DNA of 36,638 nt from Paenibacillus pabuli (GTDB lineage: Bacteria > Bacillota > Bacilli > Paenibacillales > Paenibacillaceae). The stretch lies in assembly GCF_039831995.1 (NCBI RefSeq), contig NZ_JBDOIO010000002.1, forward strand, positions 1 through 36,638, read 5' to 3'. The notes under the pieces are model-generated. The model was not told the DNA's origin. It saw only the letters and a list, made by a program, of their open reading frames with translations, and ran no database searches. Both the position numbers and the translations under genes were made by a program. Of the stretch, positions 12,847 through 20,709 are shown piece by piece (the stretch's first letter is position 1; each line of letters starts with the position of its first letter).

Positions 12847-13191
12847 ATGCACAGAATTCATCCGGTATGTGAAGAGACGGTGTCTCCACACGTTGGACGC
12901 CCGGTATGTATGATTATGAAAGATGGCAAGCACATATACGGTACACTTGGAGGCTGCCGGGATGGAAAGATTTATGTAAGTGGAAGTTTTGAAGGCCCGC
13001 GTCTATGCTCAGTACAATCCAAACAGCAGCTCCGCAAAAAAGGAAAAAACAACGCAGTTGGTGCCAAAAAAGTAAAGTCTTCCGCTTATGGTCCTTATGG
13101 ATACGGGTACGGCGGGGGTTACGGATACGGGGCTGGATATGATCTCGCTCTGGTAACAACCTTACTGTTGCTTCCATTCCTTTTCATCTAA
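12847..13191 (+). CDS. Small Gly/Tyr-rich protein with a hydrophobic C-terminus
   Basis: A 114-residue protein that I cannot assign to a function. Residues about 17-50 (GRPVCMIMKDGKHIYGTLGGCRDGKIYVSG) look like a small beta-barrel fold of the Sm or SH3 kind, with the glycine spacing of that class. Then comes a Lys-rich linker, a Tyr/Gly repeat region (YGPYGYGYGGGYGYG), and a hydrophobic end of about 15 residues (LVTTLLLLPFLFI). The design resembles small coat or surface proteins of spore formers, but this is only a resemblance. The start at 12847 has GAGGGGG 6 bases ahead; the frame is open upstream to 12670 without such a signal. It ends at a strong terminator. Confidence 0.75.
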   Translation: MHRIHPVCEETVSPHVGRPVCMIMKDGKHIYGTLGGCRDGKIYVSGSFEGPRLCSVQSKQQLRKKGKNNAVGAKKVKSSAYGPYGYGYGGGYGYGAGYDLALVTTLLLLPFLFI

Positions 13192-13231
13192 GCAAATAGA
13201 CTCAACTCATCCATTAGCTATATTAAAAATA

Positions 13232-13274
13232 GAAACACCCCTCATGATGTTTGCTGAAATGAGGGGTGTTTCTT
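13232..13274. terminator. Strong terminator behind the Gly/Tyr-rich gene
   Basis: A 14-bp perfect stem, GAAACACCCCTCAT with ATGAGGGGTGTTTC, and a T-rich stretch. The symmetry of the flanks would allow use from either side. Confidence 0.85.
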
Positions 13275-13285
13275 ATATTGCGAAA

Positions 13286-13319
13286 TAAATAAAAAAAGGC
13301 ATTCGCCAAACGAATGCCT
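13286..13319 (-). terminator. Second terminator-like hairpin on the minus strand
   Basis: AGGCATTCG and CGAATGCCT pair around a 5-base loop. On the minus strand the stem is followed by a run of seven T. It lies 90 bases past the YdjO-like gene and backs up the nearer terminator at 13373-13398. Confidence 0.7.
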
Positions 13320-13372
13320 GGAATTTCATATTTGATTACCCGTACCTTTGCTCAAGATGTCAGGTCTAAGTT

Positions 13373-13398
13373 AAAAAAAAACACCTCGTTAGAGGCGG
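13373..13398 (-). terminator. Terminator of the YdjO-like gene
   Basis: On the minus strand GCCTC and GAGGT form a short stem with a TAAC loop followed by a long T run. It begins 11 bases past the stop codon of the YdjO-like gene. Confidence 0.7.
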
Positions 13399-13408
13399 GT
13401 AAGCTATG

Positions 13409-13636
13409 TTAAATCCGATTTCCTTTAGACATCGTCTTCATGTTGCTGTTCGAATTTTCAAGCAATGGCAGCATCCTAGTCGTGCTAACCATCTCAGAAG
13501 CACATATTGGACAAGTAGGCACGGTATCAAACGCAAAATTGTCCCGCATCCATCCTTTGCACGTATCACTCGTACACTCCCAGATTGCCGCATCCGCTTG
13601 TGGAATTTCTTCCAATGGCTTTTTGCGATTATACAT
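13409..13636 (-). CDS. Cold-inducible YdjO-like zinc-ribbon protein
   Basis: A 75-residue protein of the YdjO family of Bacillales. Four cysteines form two CxxC-type pairs, in WECTSDTCKGWMRDNF and PTCPICASEM, followed by STRMLPLL; this is the layout of a small zinc ribbon (inference for metal). The WMRDNF and TRMLP phrases match what I recall of B. subtilis YdjO, which is annotated as cold-inducible. I chose the ATG at 13634-13636, with GGGGG about 8 bases ahead, rather than a start 10 codons upstream. It lies about 190 bases behind the cold-shock protein gene on the same strand, separated by that gene's terminator. Confidence 0.8.
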   Translation of the reverse strand: MYNRKKPLEEIPQADAAIWECTSDTCKGWMRDNFAFDTVPTCPICASEMVSTTRMLPLLENSNSNMKTMSKGNRI

Positions 13637-13770
13637 GACTTCTACCCCCTTGTTATGGAAAAACATCTAACCGACGTTATTTCACAGAAGCCTATACTTA
13701 GCGGAAGTCTTGCATCCCGCCCGGCTACTGCCTCGACAACTTATTGGGCCGACTTACATCTATCTGCTCA

Positions 13771-13815
13771 AAAAAAAGAAGCTGCCTTTACCATTATAAC
13801 ATGTTAAAGGCAGCT
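13771..13815 (-). terminator. Terminator of the cold-shock protein gene
   Basis: On the minus strand AGCTGCCTTTA pairs with TAAAGGCAGCT, followed by CTTCTTTTTTTT. It begins 8 bases past the csp stop codon. Confidence 0.85.
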
Positions 13816-13823
13816 AGCTTTAA

Positions 13824-14024
13824 TTACAGTTTTACAACTTCTTCTGCTTGAGGACCACGGTTTCCTTGTACAATTTTAAATTGCACGCGTTGACCTTCGT
13901 CCAGCGTTTTGAAGCCTTCGCCTGTAATAGCGCTGAAGTGTACGAATACATCTTCTCCGCCTTCAACTTCGATGAAACCGAAGCCTTTATCAGCGTTGAA
14001 CCATTTTACTGTTCCGTTTTGCAT
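13824..14024 (-). CDS. csp: Cold-shock protein
   Basis: A 66-residue single cold-shock domain protein that binds single-stranded RNA and DNA and prevents RNA structure at low temperature. It has the RNP1 motif KGFGFIEV (about residues 13-20) and RNP2 VFVHFSAI (about 26-33), and opens [16 protein letters not shown]. The length is standard. AGGTG lies about 6 bases before the ATG. A promoter at 14184-14212 gives a leader of about 150 bases, as expected for cold-shock genes whose mRNA leader acts in regulation. The YdjO-like gene follows it. Confidence 0.96.
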   Translation of the reverse strand: MQNGTVKWFNADKGFGFIEVEGGEDVFVHFSAITGEGFKTLDEGQRVQFKIVQGNRGPQAEEVVKL

Positions 14025-14177
14025 GTGAATTACACCTCCAAATAAAAATTAACATGTTCCTTTGTTCTTTGCAGCAAGCAAATAAAAATTCACACATTGA
14101 AAAAGGTACCAGTCATTACCTATAAGTGATCGCCCTTTACAATATGTGAATTAGGTTTTCCACTCTCTGTACAACTT
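14025..14177 (-). promoter_or_regulatory. Long 5' leader of the cold-shock gene
   Basis: This is the stretch between the predicted start site and the csp start codon. A leader of this length is a known trait of cold-shock mRNAs, which change structure with temperature. I see AT-rich sequence and no decisive fold by eye. Confidence 0.5.
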
Positions 14178-14183
14178 GCTCTT

Positions 14184-14212
14184 ATTATAACTCTAATTCT
14201 GCCAAAAAGCAA
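14184..14212 (-). promoter_or_regulatory. csp promoter (sigma-A type)
   Basis: On the minus strand TTGCTT (14207-14212) and a perfect TATAAT (14184-14189) are 17 bases apart. The start site would be near 14177. Confidence 0.75.
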
Positions 14213-14419
14213 ATCTTTGTATTTTCTTTTCAAACAGCTTTGGAAATACATGTTATCCGTACGGTCTGCGGACAAGTCTTGATCAAAAGCACATCCGCTG
14301 CTGTGCGGTCTTATGAAAGGATATGCAGTTCCGAACCAACTTATACATTTTTTATAAAATATTTTGGCATGCATATCCATTTCAAATGGAATTACTCGTC
14401 CCCACACATCCAGGTGAAC

Positions 14420-14656
14420 TTAAGTCCAGGCCCACATAAAGGCATCTCTGTCCCAGGCAATCTGCCCGCCATGGAGCTTACGGAATGCTTTTTTCACTTC
14501 TTTTGATAAAGAGGCATTCCCGTTCTCATTTACAAAAACAAACTCATCGCCAAAATGAGCCTTCACGTACTCAATTGCAGCTTCCTGCCTCAATGTTCCG
14601 GTAAACTTAATCTCCTGAACCATCCATTCAGCAACATCCTGTGCTGTTTTTTCCAT
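14420..14656 (-). CDS. DUF6953-like small protein
   Basis: A 78-residue soluble protein, acidic to neutral, with alpha-helical character. It looks like the DUF6953 family of Bacillales: an N-terminal VAEWMVQEIKFTGTLRQEAAIEYVKAHFG, then FVNENGNASLSKEVKKAFRKLHGG, and a C-terminal WDRDAFMWAWT. The family name is from memory and the function is unknown. An AGGTGA sits 6 bases before the ATG. It stands alone between the csp promoter and the CPBP gene. Confidence 0.75.
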   Translation of the reverse strand: MEKTAQDVAEWMVQEIKFTGTLRQEAAIEYVKAHFGDEFVFVNENGNASLSKEVKKAFRKLHGGQIAWDRDAFMWAWT

Positions 14657-14686
14657 CCTTCATCACCTGCTGTCTATTCTAATGTA

Positions 14687-14718
14687 CGAAAAGGACTGGC
14701 GCATGCACTCCATGCCAG
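14687..14718 (-). terminator. Possible terminator of the CPBP gene
   Basis: On the minus strand CTGGCATG and CATGCGCCAG pair with one bulged base, followed by TCCTTTTCG. The tail is short. Confidence 0.45.
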
Positions 14719-14795
14719 CCTTACCGCCAGACTGAAGTATACCATGAGTACACTGCTGAAGGTAAATGGGGTTGCAAGGCTGCCTTAAGAACGGC

Positions 14796-15584
14796 CTAAT
14801 GTGTAACCTTATGTCCGGCAGCTCCCGGATCAGAAGAGAACCTTTTAGCTTTTCGAGCACTATAGATTAACCATATACAATGAACAACAAGGACTATTAA
14901 CAAGAAAAGATCATAAGGAAGAGTATTCGTATCCCGCAGGTCATCACTTAGGAATTGGATCAAATTATGTATGAAGTGGAACAAAATCAAAGGAATGATA
15001 TTTCCGTTTTTGAGCATTAACAGCGCCAGTACAGCTCCCAGCAGCAGGGCATAGATCAGTTGCAGCAGCGTATCAGCCATGCTCTGACCTGAGAGTGCAT
15101 TTAACATATGTGTAATGGAAAATAAAATGCTTGAGGTAACTACCGCTGCCATTGCACTCTTGCGAAGTAACATTTTGAATATGAGTCCACGGTAAATGGT
15201 TTCTTCCACAAAGGCGACGAGCAGCGTAAAAAAGATAAAAAAGATCACCTTCGCCAGAGTCAGTTCCGCAAAACCTTTCAGGGCGATAGTACCCAGTACA
15301 AGGAGTAGCGGAATATAATACTTTGCGTGCTGAATCGGGATGGTTCTTAGTGAACGAAATCCAGTCTCGGCCCACCTGCGTCGCAGGGTCAGATAAATGA
15401 TGAGCACAACAGCCATCGGCGTAAAGGACATAAGCACTGGCGAAGTATAATCCAATTGCTTCACAGTCGCCACAGCCCCTGCTGCAAATACAGCGAGCAA
15501 GAGCAGCAGTTCAATAATAATAACAGCCAGTACCGGTCTGCGTTCGGAGAATGATGGTGTTTTCCCGGTTTGTGGGGTTGCCAT
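14796..15584 (-). CDS. CPBP family intramembrane metalloprotease
   Basis: A membrane protein of 262 residues with about seven hydrophobic segments. The CPBP (Abi, CAAX-protease-like) signature is present: EETIYRG near residues 126-132 for the catalytic glutamates, a second conserved region FSITHMLN near 155-162, and a late HFIHN near 203-207, giving the expected Glu/His active-site set. In bacteria the family includes prenyl-protein-like proteases and bacteriocin immunity proteins; the substrate here is unknown. The C-terminal tail after the last helix is Lys/Ser-rich and cytoplasmic by charge. It is a single gene divergent from the PAP2 gene. Confidence 0.88.
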   Translation of the reverse strand: MATPQTGKTPSFSERRPVLAVIIIELLLLLAVFAAGAVATVKQLDYTSPVLMSFTPMAVVLIIYLTLRRRWAETGFRSLRTIPIQHAKYYIPLLLVLGTIALKGFAELTLAKVIFFIFFTLLVAFVEETIYRGLIFKMLLRKSAMAAVVTSSILFSITHMLNALSGQSMADTLLQLIYALLLGAVLALLMLKNGNIIPLILFHFIHNLIQFLSDDLRDTNTLPYDLFLLIVLVVHCIWLIYSARKAKRFSSDPGAAGHKVTH

Positions 15585-15879
15585 GAATGAATCAGCCTCA
15601 TTTCATTAATTATCGTTGTCATGCGAATTGGTTATGACAATATAGTTGTATCACATCACTGATTATTCAAATATCCTTTTTTGGATAAAATTATAAAAGT
15701 AACAAAATAGAGACTTTCTCCAACCTCTTTTCCCCTAAAATCAGGTATGGCTTGTGTTCGAAACTGTCATCATAGTAGTACACAAGTTATTTGCTGCAGG
15801 GTTACCTCAACTCTGCAACGTCTTATATAGAGAGAAAAATAACGAACATGCACAAGGCATAACAAATCAGGGGGTCAAT

Positions 15880-16551
15880 ATGAAAGAACTATTTCTTCGC
15901 TGGGGGCATCTGCTGGCTATACTCTGCATACCGATTCAAGGCACCATATATGTTTTTCTCGGCAGTAATCCGGGTGACGATGTCTTTTACAATTACGCAT
16001 GGATTGATACACAAATTCCATTTATCAAAGAATTTATTTACCCATACATCAGCTGGATGCCCATTCTATACCTTGGATTCATCTATCTGGGCCTGACGAA
16101 TAAATCGTTATTCTGGCGCACACTGCTTACCTACAACGTCGGAGTCATCGCGGCCAACATCTGTTTTGCAGTCTTTCCAACGCATGTACCGCGGCCAATG
16201 GTCGGCGGAACGGACCTGAGCAGCACGCTAGTACAGTTCATCTATGCCAATGATGCTCCATTTAACTGTTTTCCAAGCGTTCACTGCCTCACAAGTTATC
16301 TGCTATTTATTGTCATTAATCGGCATATGAATTTCAGACCACTCGCCCGAATTTCTTGGTCGGTATGGCTCTGGCTGATCATTGCTTCAACGGTGTTTGT
16401 GAAACAGCACTCCCTGCTGGATGTGGCAGGCGGAATTCTGTTTGCGGAAGCAGCGTATTGGACCGTTCATGTTTTCTTGGTTCGCGGCGGCCTTGCTCGC
16501 AAAAAAACAAAGCAGAGCGTTGGCGCCACCAACACAAGCAGCAACGCCTGA
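15880..16551 (+). CDS. PAP2-type membrane phosphatase
   Basis: An integral membrane protein of 223 residues with about six hydrophobic segments. The three PAP2 blocks can be read: a shortened first block around VPRPMV, the second PSVHCLTSY with the catalytic His, and the third VFVKQHSLLDVAGG with His and Asp. This arrangement fits the PAP2_3 branch, which includes inositol-phosphoceramide-synthase-like and phosphatidate or undecaprenyl-type phosphatases; the substrate is not known. I chose the ATG at 15880 because AGGGGG lies just ahead; the frame is open upstream to 15754 but without an SD. The C-terminus is a basic/Thr/Ser tail. A strong terminator follows. Confidence 0.85.
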   Translation: MKELFLRWGHLLAILCIPIQGTIYVFLGSNPGDDVFYNYAWIDTQIPFIKEFIYPYISWMPILYLGFIYLGLTNKSLFWRTLLTYNVGVIAANICFAVFPTHVPRPMVGGTDLSSTLVQFIYANDAPFNCFPSVHCLTSYLLFIVINRHMNFRPLARISWSVWLWLIIASTVFVKQHSLLDVAGGILFAEAAYWTVHVFLVRGGLARKKTKQSVGATNTSSNA

Positions 16552-16592
16552 TCATTCCTTACAAGCAGCATTGATCTATGCTGCATGAAATC

Positions 16593-16620
16593 AAAAGAGG
16601 GCCAGCGGCCCTCTTTTTTT
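16593..16620. terminator. Bidirectional terminator
   Basis: An 11-bp perfect stem, AAAAGAGGGCC with GGCCCTCTTTT, around a three-base loop, followed by a T run. It separates the convergent PAP2 and AraC genes. Confidence 0.9.
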
Positions 16621-16682
16621 GCACAACTATATATAGAAGAAACCGATAAACTGTGGCCCCATTCCGCGATCAAAATTCAATG

Positions 16683-17462
16683 TTAGATTACCGGTGGACG
16701 CTCATGGAGCCAGTCAGATGGCTGGGTTCCGGTTATGCGCTTAAAGATACGGTAAAAGTACGACAAATCCCGATAACCAAGAAATTCGGCAATCTCCTGT
16801 ATGGAGAGCTGCGACTCGGTGAGCAGATATAACGCCCGTTTCATCCGCTGGTCATGTACATACTGGCTGATCGTTTGGTTCGTCATGCTTTTGAACAATG
16901 CTGCTGCGTAGTTGGGTGTCTTGCCAATCTCATCTCCGAGATCTTCCTTCGTCAGTTTCTCCCGGTAATGCCGCTCGATATATCGTTTCATTCGCTCTGC
17001 ATGCATATGCTTCTCTGGTGGAATGACTCCCCGATCCAGTTCCCGATTCACATAAATCAACACTTCCATCAATAAGGCCTGACTCATCATGACATAATAA
17101 GAAGGACGTTCCTGCCACTGCTGGTGAATTGCCTTCATGCGTTCATGGATTAGCTCGTAACATCCCGGTTTATGGCGTAAAACTTCCATTCGTTCCAAAG
17201 CAGGCAATGCATCTGCCTGATCTCCTTGCAAATGGACAACAATTTGCGTATGCGTTACCGTGGGAATGCTTTTGCCATAATAGGAGACACCACCAGGAAT
17301 CAAGAGCAATTCACCCTTCTCCATGATCTGTTTTTCACCGTTCACCCAATATACACATTTGCCATAAGTAACCAAGCTCAGCCGCCATATCCCTTCGGAT
17401 TGCATTGCTTCTTCGTACCAACCGACACCATTAATGTGCCGGACTTCTAACGGAGTGATCAT
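16683..17462 (-). CDS. AraC-family regulator divergent from pyruvate kinase
   Basis: A regulator of 259 residues. The N-terminal half has a cupin-like sensor pattern (ITYGKCVYWVNGEKQIMEKGELLLIPGG style segment). The C-terminal 100 residues hold two helix-turn-helix units: LTKEDLGDEIGKTPNYAAALFK and LSIQEIAEFLGYRDLSYFYRIFKRITGTQPSDW, the AraC signature. I chose the ATG at 17460-17462, with GAGG 6 bases ahead, instead of a start 10 codons upstream. It is divergent from pyk with 113 bases between, and a perfect dyad at 17476-17493 lies just ahead of it. It likely controls pyk or itself, perhaps in response to a sugar or metabolite (inference). Confidence 0.9.
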   Translation of the reverse strand: MITPLEVRHINGVGWYEEAMQSEGIWRLSLVTYGKCVYWVNGEKQIMEKGELLLIPGGVSYYGKSIPTVTHTQIVVHLQGDQADALPALERMEVLRHKPGCYELIHERMKAIHQQWQERPSYYVMMSQALLMEVLIYVNRELDRGVIPPEKHMHAERMKRYIERHYREKLTKEDLGDEIGKTPNYAAALFKSMTNQTISQYVHDQRMKRALYLLTESQLSIQEIAEFLGYRDLSYFYRIFKRITGTQPSDWLHERPPVI

Positions 17463-17475
17463 AACACACCTCATT

Positions 17476-17493
17476 ATTGGACTATACTCCAAT
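17476..17493. promoter_or_regulatory. 18-bp dyad in the AraC-pyk intergenic region
   Basis: attggactatactccaat has perfect 6-base arms ATTGGA and TCCAAT around a near-symmetric centre. It overlaps the upstream side of the AraC gene's SD region. An actatag sequence about 7 bases on repeats part of its centre. Confidence 0.45.
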
Positions 17494-17575
17494 CATTGTA
17501 CTATAGTTCATACCCTGATTCGACAGAAAACGCTACAATACACACATAAGCAAAACATATGAGGAGGAAATCAGC

Positions 17576-18991
17576 ATGTTGAAAACAAAGATTATTTGTA
17601 CTATGGGACCTGCTTGTGACTCGATCGAAACATTGAAGGTGATGATTCAGGAAGGCATGACGGTTGCCCGTCTGAATATGGCTCACGGCGAGCTGGAAGA
17701 TCACGTTACCCGGATTAACAACATCCGTAAAGCAGCTTCCGAACTGAACAAATATATCCCCATTATGATGGATATCAAAGGACCGGAAGTTCGGATCGGC
17801 AAACTGAAAGAAGCATCCTGCCACTTGCAAGCAGGCAAAGAGCTGATTCTGACAACGGAAGAAATCCTGGGTGACGCAGAGCGCATCTCCGTAAACTATC
17901 CTGAATTGAATCTCGTTGTGAAGCCTGGCGATCGCATCCTGATTGACGATGGTCTGGTAGACCTGACTGTACTCTCTGTAGAAGGTTCGGATATTCATTG
18001 CAAAATCATCAGCGGCGGCATTCTTAAACCACGTAAAGGTGTAAACTTGCCAGGAATCAAAACGACTCTGCCGGGTGTAACCGAGCGTGACGTTATGCAC
18101 ATCGGATTCGGAATCGAAAACGATATCGAAATCATTGCAGCTTCCTTTGTTCGTAAAGGCGATGACATTCGTGAAATTCGCAGCATCCTGAAAGAACGTG
18201 GTGCAGAGCACGTGCAGATCATCTCCAAAATTGAAAATCAGGAAGGTATGACCAACCTCAACGATATTATCGAAGCTTCTGACGGTATCATGGTAGCTCG
18301 TGGTGATCTCGGGGTTGAAGTACCGATTGAAGACGTACCCATGATGCAAAAAGAAATGATCGACAAGTGTAACCGTGCAGGTAAACCGGTTATCGTTGCT
18401 ACGCACATGCTGGAATCGATGCAAGTTAACCCGCGTCCAACCCGTTCCGAAGTCAGCGACGTAGCAAATGCCGTTCTTCAAGGCGCAGACGTAGTCATGC
18501 TGTCCGGTGAATCGGCTGCAGGTAAATATCCTGTCCAATCCGTTCGCACAATGGCCGCTGTTGCCCGTCGTGCTGAAACCATGATCGATTACAAAGAGCA
18601 ATTCGGTCAAAAATCAGCTCAACAAGTAGCTGACATTACGGAGGTTATCAGTCAGGGAGCTGTAAGTTCCTCTCTGGTACTGAATGCGAAAGCGATCATC
18701 ACTTCCACAGAGAGTGGCTTCACGGCGCGCATGATCTCCAAATACCGTCCAAAAGCACCGATCATTGCCGTTACCCAGCATGAAGAAGTACTCGTTAAAA
18801 TTTGCCTGCTCTCCGGTGTTATTCCGGTTATGGGCGACAAAGTAACGACTACGGATGAAATGTTCGAATCTGCTACACGTAACGCGATCAAAACGGGTTA
18901 TATCGAAAAAGGCGACATCATCGTGTTGTCTGCAGGTGTACCTATCGGCCAATCCGGTAATACCAACCTGATCAAGGTTCAACAAGTATAA
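17576..18991 (+). CDS. pyk: Pyruvate kinase, short (PykF-type length), divergent cation site
   Basis: Pyruvate kinase converts phosphoenolpyruvate and ADP to pyruvate and ATP. The protein has 471 residues, the PykF-type length, and lacks the extra C-terminal PEP-utilising domain seen in the 585-residue B. subtilis Pyk. Recognisable blocks are VARLN (about 30-34), DIKGPEVR (66-73), SKIENQEGM (about 217-225), MVARGDLGVE (239-248) and ATHMLESM...PTRSEVSDVANAV (275-300), with metal ligands E220 and D244. Two residues that usually hold the potassium ion are changed: the NFSHG block reads NMAHG (A36), and DTKGPE reads DIKGPE (I67). AGGAGG lies ahead of the ATG. It is divergent from an AraC regulator and ends at a terminator. 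It is probably a paralogue of the main enzyme. Confidence 0.92.
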   Translation: MLKTKIICTMGPACDSIETLKVMIQEGMTVARLNMAHGELEDHVTRINNIRKAASELNKYIPIMMDIKGPEVRIGKLKEASCHLQAGKELILTTEEILGDAERISVNYPELNLVVKPGDRILIDDGLVDLTVLSVEGSDIHCKIISGGILKPRKGVNLPGIKTTLPGVTERDVMHIGFGIENDIEIIAASFVRKGDDIREIRSILKERGAEHVQIISKIENQEGMTNLNDIIEASDGIMVARGDLGVEVPIEDVPMMQKEMIDKCNRAGKPVIVATHMLESMQVNPRPTRSEVSDVANAVLQGADVVMLSGESAAGKYPVQSVRTMAAVARRAETMIDYKEQFGQKSAQQVADITEVISQGAVSSSLVLNAKAIITSTESGFTARMISKYRPKAPIIAVTQHEEVLVKICLLSGVIPVMGDKVTTTDEMFESATRNAIKTGYIEKGDIIVLSAGVPIGQSGNTNLIKVQQV

Positions 18992-19021
18992 TTCAATCTA
19001 TATCGTTAAAATATAGACAAA

Positions 19022-19066
19022 CAAAAATCCACCGAGGGCTCAAACCTGCCATTCGGTGGATTTTTT
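19022..19066 (+). terminator. Terminator of pyk
   Basis: AAAAATCCACCGA pairs with TCGGTGGATTTTT around an 18-base loop, with a T run. It lies about 30 bases past the pyk stop codon. Confidence 0.85.
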
Positions 19067-19092
19067 ATATAACGACTTGGGTATATGCTTTT

Positions 19093-19542
19093 TTACCAGC
19101 CGAAGTTCAACGTCTTTCCCGTCTCCGCCCAGGTTTTGATACTGCTTAGAATCATCCACCAGCTGCTCTGCGCGTTTGCAAAGGAAGGATGGTTCTCCGT
19201 AAATTGATCATTGATCAAGATCAGTTTGGTACACTCGCCCACGGTTTCGAGCTGGAAGACCACTCTGGATTCAAGATCCGTATGATTCGCATGATACGAG
19301 GGTCCGGGATGCTCCCGATAACTGAGTCTGGATAAAGGTTCGAACTCTAAAATGTCCCCGTACACATGGACGGTTTCAGCACCATCATTGCCTGGTCCTA
19401 CATAAGCAAACGGCTGGCCTGGTTGTAAATTGGAACGAAGTTCACTGCCAAAGAAACTGCTTCGTGTGCCATCAGGTGAAATCAGGGCATTCCACACGTC
19501 TTCCAGCCCGGCATTGATATAAAATTCATATTTTAATTCCAT
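19093..19542 (-). CDS. SRPBCC (AHSA1-like) domain protein
   Basis: A 149-residue START-like protein with a hydrophobic ligand cavity. It opens ELKYEFYINAGLEDVWNALISPDGTRSSFFGSELRS, the usual edge-strand and first-helix pattern of the AHSA1/SRPBCC fold, followed by YGDILEFEPLSRLSYREHPG and a late helix WWMILSSIKTWAETG. Such proteins bind small hydrophobic ligands or act as chaperone co-factors; no specific function can be deduced. AGGGGAG lies 7 bases before the ATG. It is convergent with pyk and stands alone. Confidence 0.85.
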   Translation of the reverse strand: MELKYEFYINAGLEDVWNALISPDGTRSSFFGSELRSNLQPGQPFAYVGPGNDGAETVHVYGDILEFEPLSRLSYREHPGPSYHANHTDLESRVVFQLETVGECTKLILINDQFTENHPSFANAQSSWWMILSSIKTWAETGKTLNFGW

Positions 19543-19898
19543 GAACTCACTCCCCTATGCAATGGATATGCGATCTACCAACTCGCATTCCTATCCTATC
19601 GTTATACCCCTAACTCCGTATTGTAAAAACACGACAACCAGAAAATTAAGAGTAGGATTATAGAGAATCACAAGTTTAGAAAACCAGAAAACCATATTCA
19701 GTCTCCGTGCAGTCAAATCCATATATAACACAAAAATATGGAGAGTCCATGCTCGAACTCGTAGCGTGATTCACAACTGAACCATATAGTTCTTTGTCAG
19801 AAGATCAGATATACTAAAATGGAATGAAATAACAGCAGTGGTACGCATGAGCTTGTCCCTATTCATTGATGGCGTTATCAGAAAGGAAGAAGCAACGC
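19543..19898. other. Intergenic region without recognised genes
   Basis: About 356 bases between the SRPBCC and glycosyltransferase genes, transcribed away on both sides. It is AT-rich. A TTGTCA near 19796 and TATACT near 19811 suggest a promoter for the rightward gene, but their spacing is only about 10 bases, so I do not call it. Confidence 0.4.
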
Positions 19899-20636
19899 AT
19901 GAGCCAAACTACGAATATCATGGGCATTCCATTTCCTAATCTCACCATGGAGCAGACCGTCAACATTCTAGGCGATGTTGTAGATCAGCACAGCTCAGAA
20001 CTCTTTCATGTCATTACGGGAAACCCGGAAATCGTCATGTCCTGTCAAAAGAACCAAACACTCCGTGCGGTCGTGGATCAAGCTGGATTAGTAACTGCTG
20101 ACGGGGCAGGCATCGTGATGGTCTCACGCTTCCGAGGCGGACAATTGACCGAGCGGGTAACCGGCTGCGATCTTTTATTTCGCTTATTGGAAGAGGGAAA
20201 CCGGAAACGATGGTCCTTTTATATGCTTGGAGCAGAGGAAGCTGTCAGTAAACGGGCAGTGGAAGTCATTGAGGAGAATTATCCAGGTGTTATCGTTAGC
20301 GGCAGGCACCACGGTTTTTTCTCAACAGATGAGGAGCGACAGATTGTGGCGGACATTCGCGATGCACAACCAGACTTTCTCATTGTCGCGCTCGGAGCAC
20401 CGAATGCTGAGCACTGGATTGATAAACACCGCCATCTGCTGAACGCTCGTGTAGCCATTGGTGTCGGAGGAAGCCTGGATATTGTCGCAGGCAAAACCAA
20501 ACGTGCCCCGGTCCTGTGGCAAAAGCTAAACCTGGAATGGTTGTATCGACTGCTCAGCCAACCCTCAAGATGGCGAAGACAGCTTATCTTGCCGCGTTTT
20601 GCTGTTCGAGCGCTGCTATTCCGGGAGCAGAAGTGA
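19899..20636 (+). CDS. WecG/TagA/CpsF family glycosyltransferase
   Basis: A 245-residue glycosyltransferase of the TagA/WecG family (GT26), which adds N-acetylmannosamine or a related sugar to undecaprenyl-linked GlcNAc in wall teichoic acid or capsule assembly. The family features are clear: ITGNPEIVMSCQ with the early catalytic region, TADGAGIVMVSRF containing the active-site Asp, FLIVALGAPNAEHWI, and AIGVGGSLDIVAGKTKRAP, then LNLEWLYRLLSQPSRWRRQ, the membrane-associated C-terminal part. I chose the ATG at 19899, giving MSQTTNIMGIPFPN, with AAGGA about 11 bases ahead; the frame extends 11 codons upstream. No other cell-wall gene is nearby, so its exact acceptor is unknown. Confidence 0.9.
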   Translation: MSQTTNIMGIPFPNLTMEQTVNILGDVVDQHSSELFHVITGNPEIVMSCQKNQTLRAVVDQAGLVTADGAGIVMVSRFRGGQLTERVTGCDLLFRLLEEGNRKRWSFYMLGAEEAVSKRAVEVIEENYPGVIVSGRHHGFFSTDEERQIVADIRDAQPDFLIVALGAPNAEHWIDKHRHLLNARVAIGVGGSLDIVAGKTKRAPVLWQKLNLEWLYRLLSQPSRWRRQLILPRFAVRALLFREQK

Positions 20637-20709
20637 CGGAATAACATCTATACTTTTCTACGCTTGCAAACACAGGGGTAGACACATCTATCCAGAGGGG
20701 ATGAACAAA

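Noticed and set aside
17501..18610. A 369-residue open frame antisense to pyk, with a second one at 18614-18985
   Set aside because: It has no SD and lies exactly opposite a clear pyruvate kinase gene. Long antisense frames arise from the codon choice of highly biased genes.
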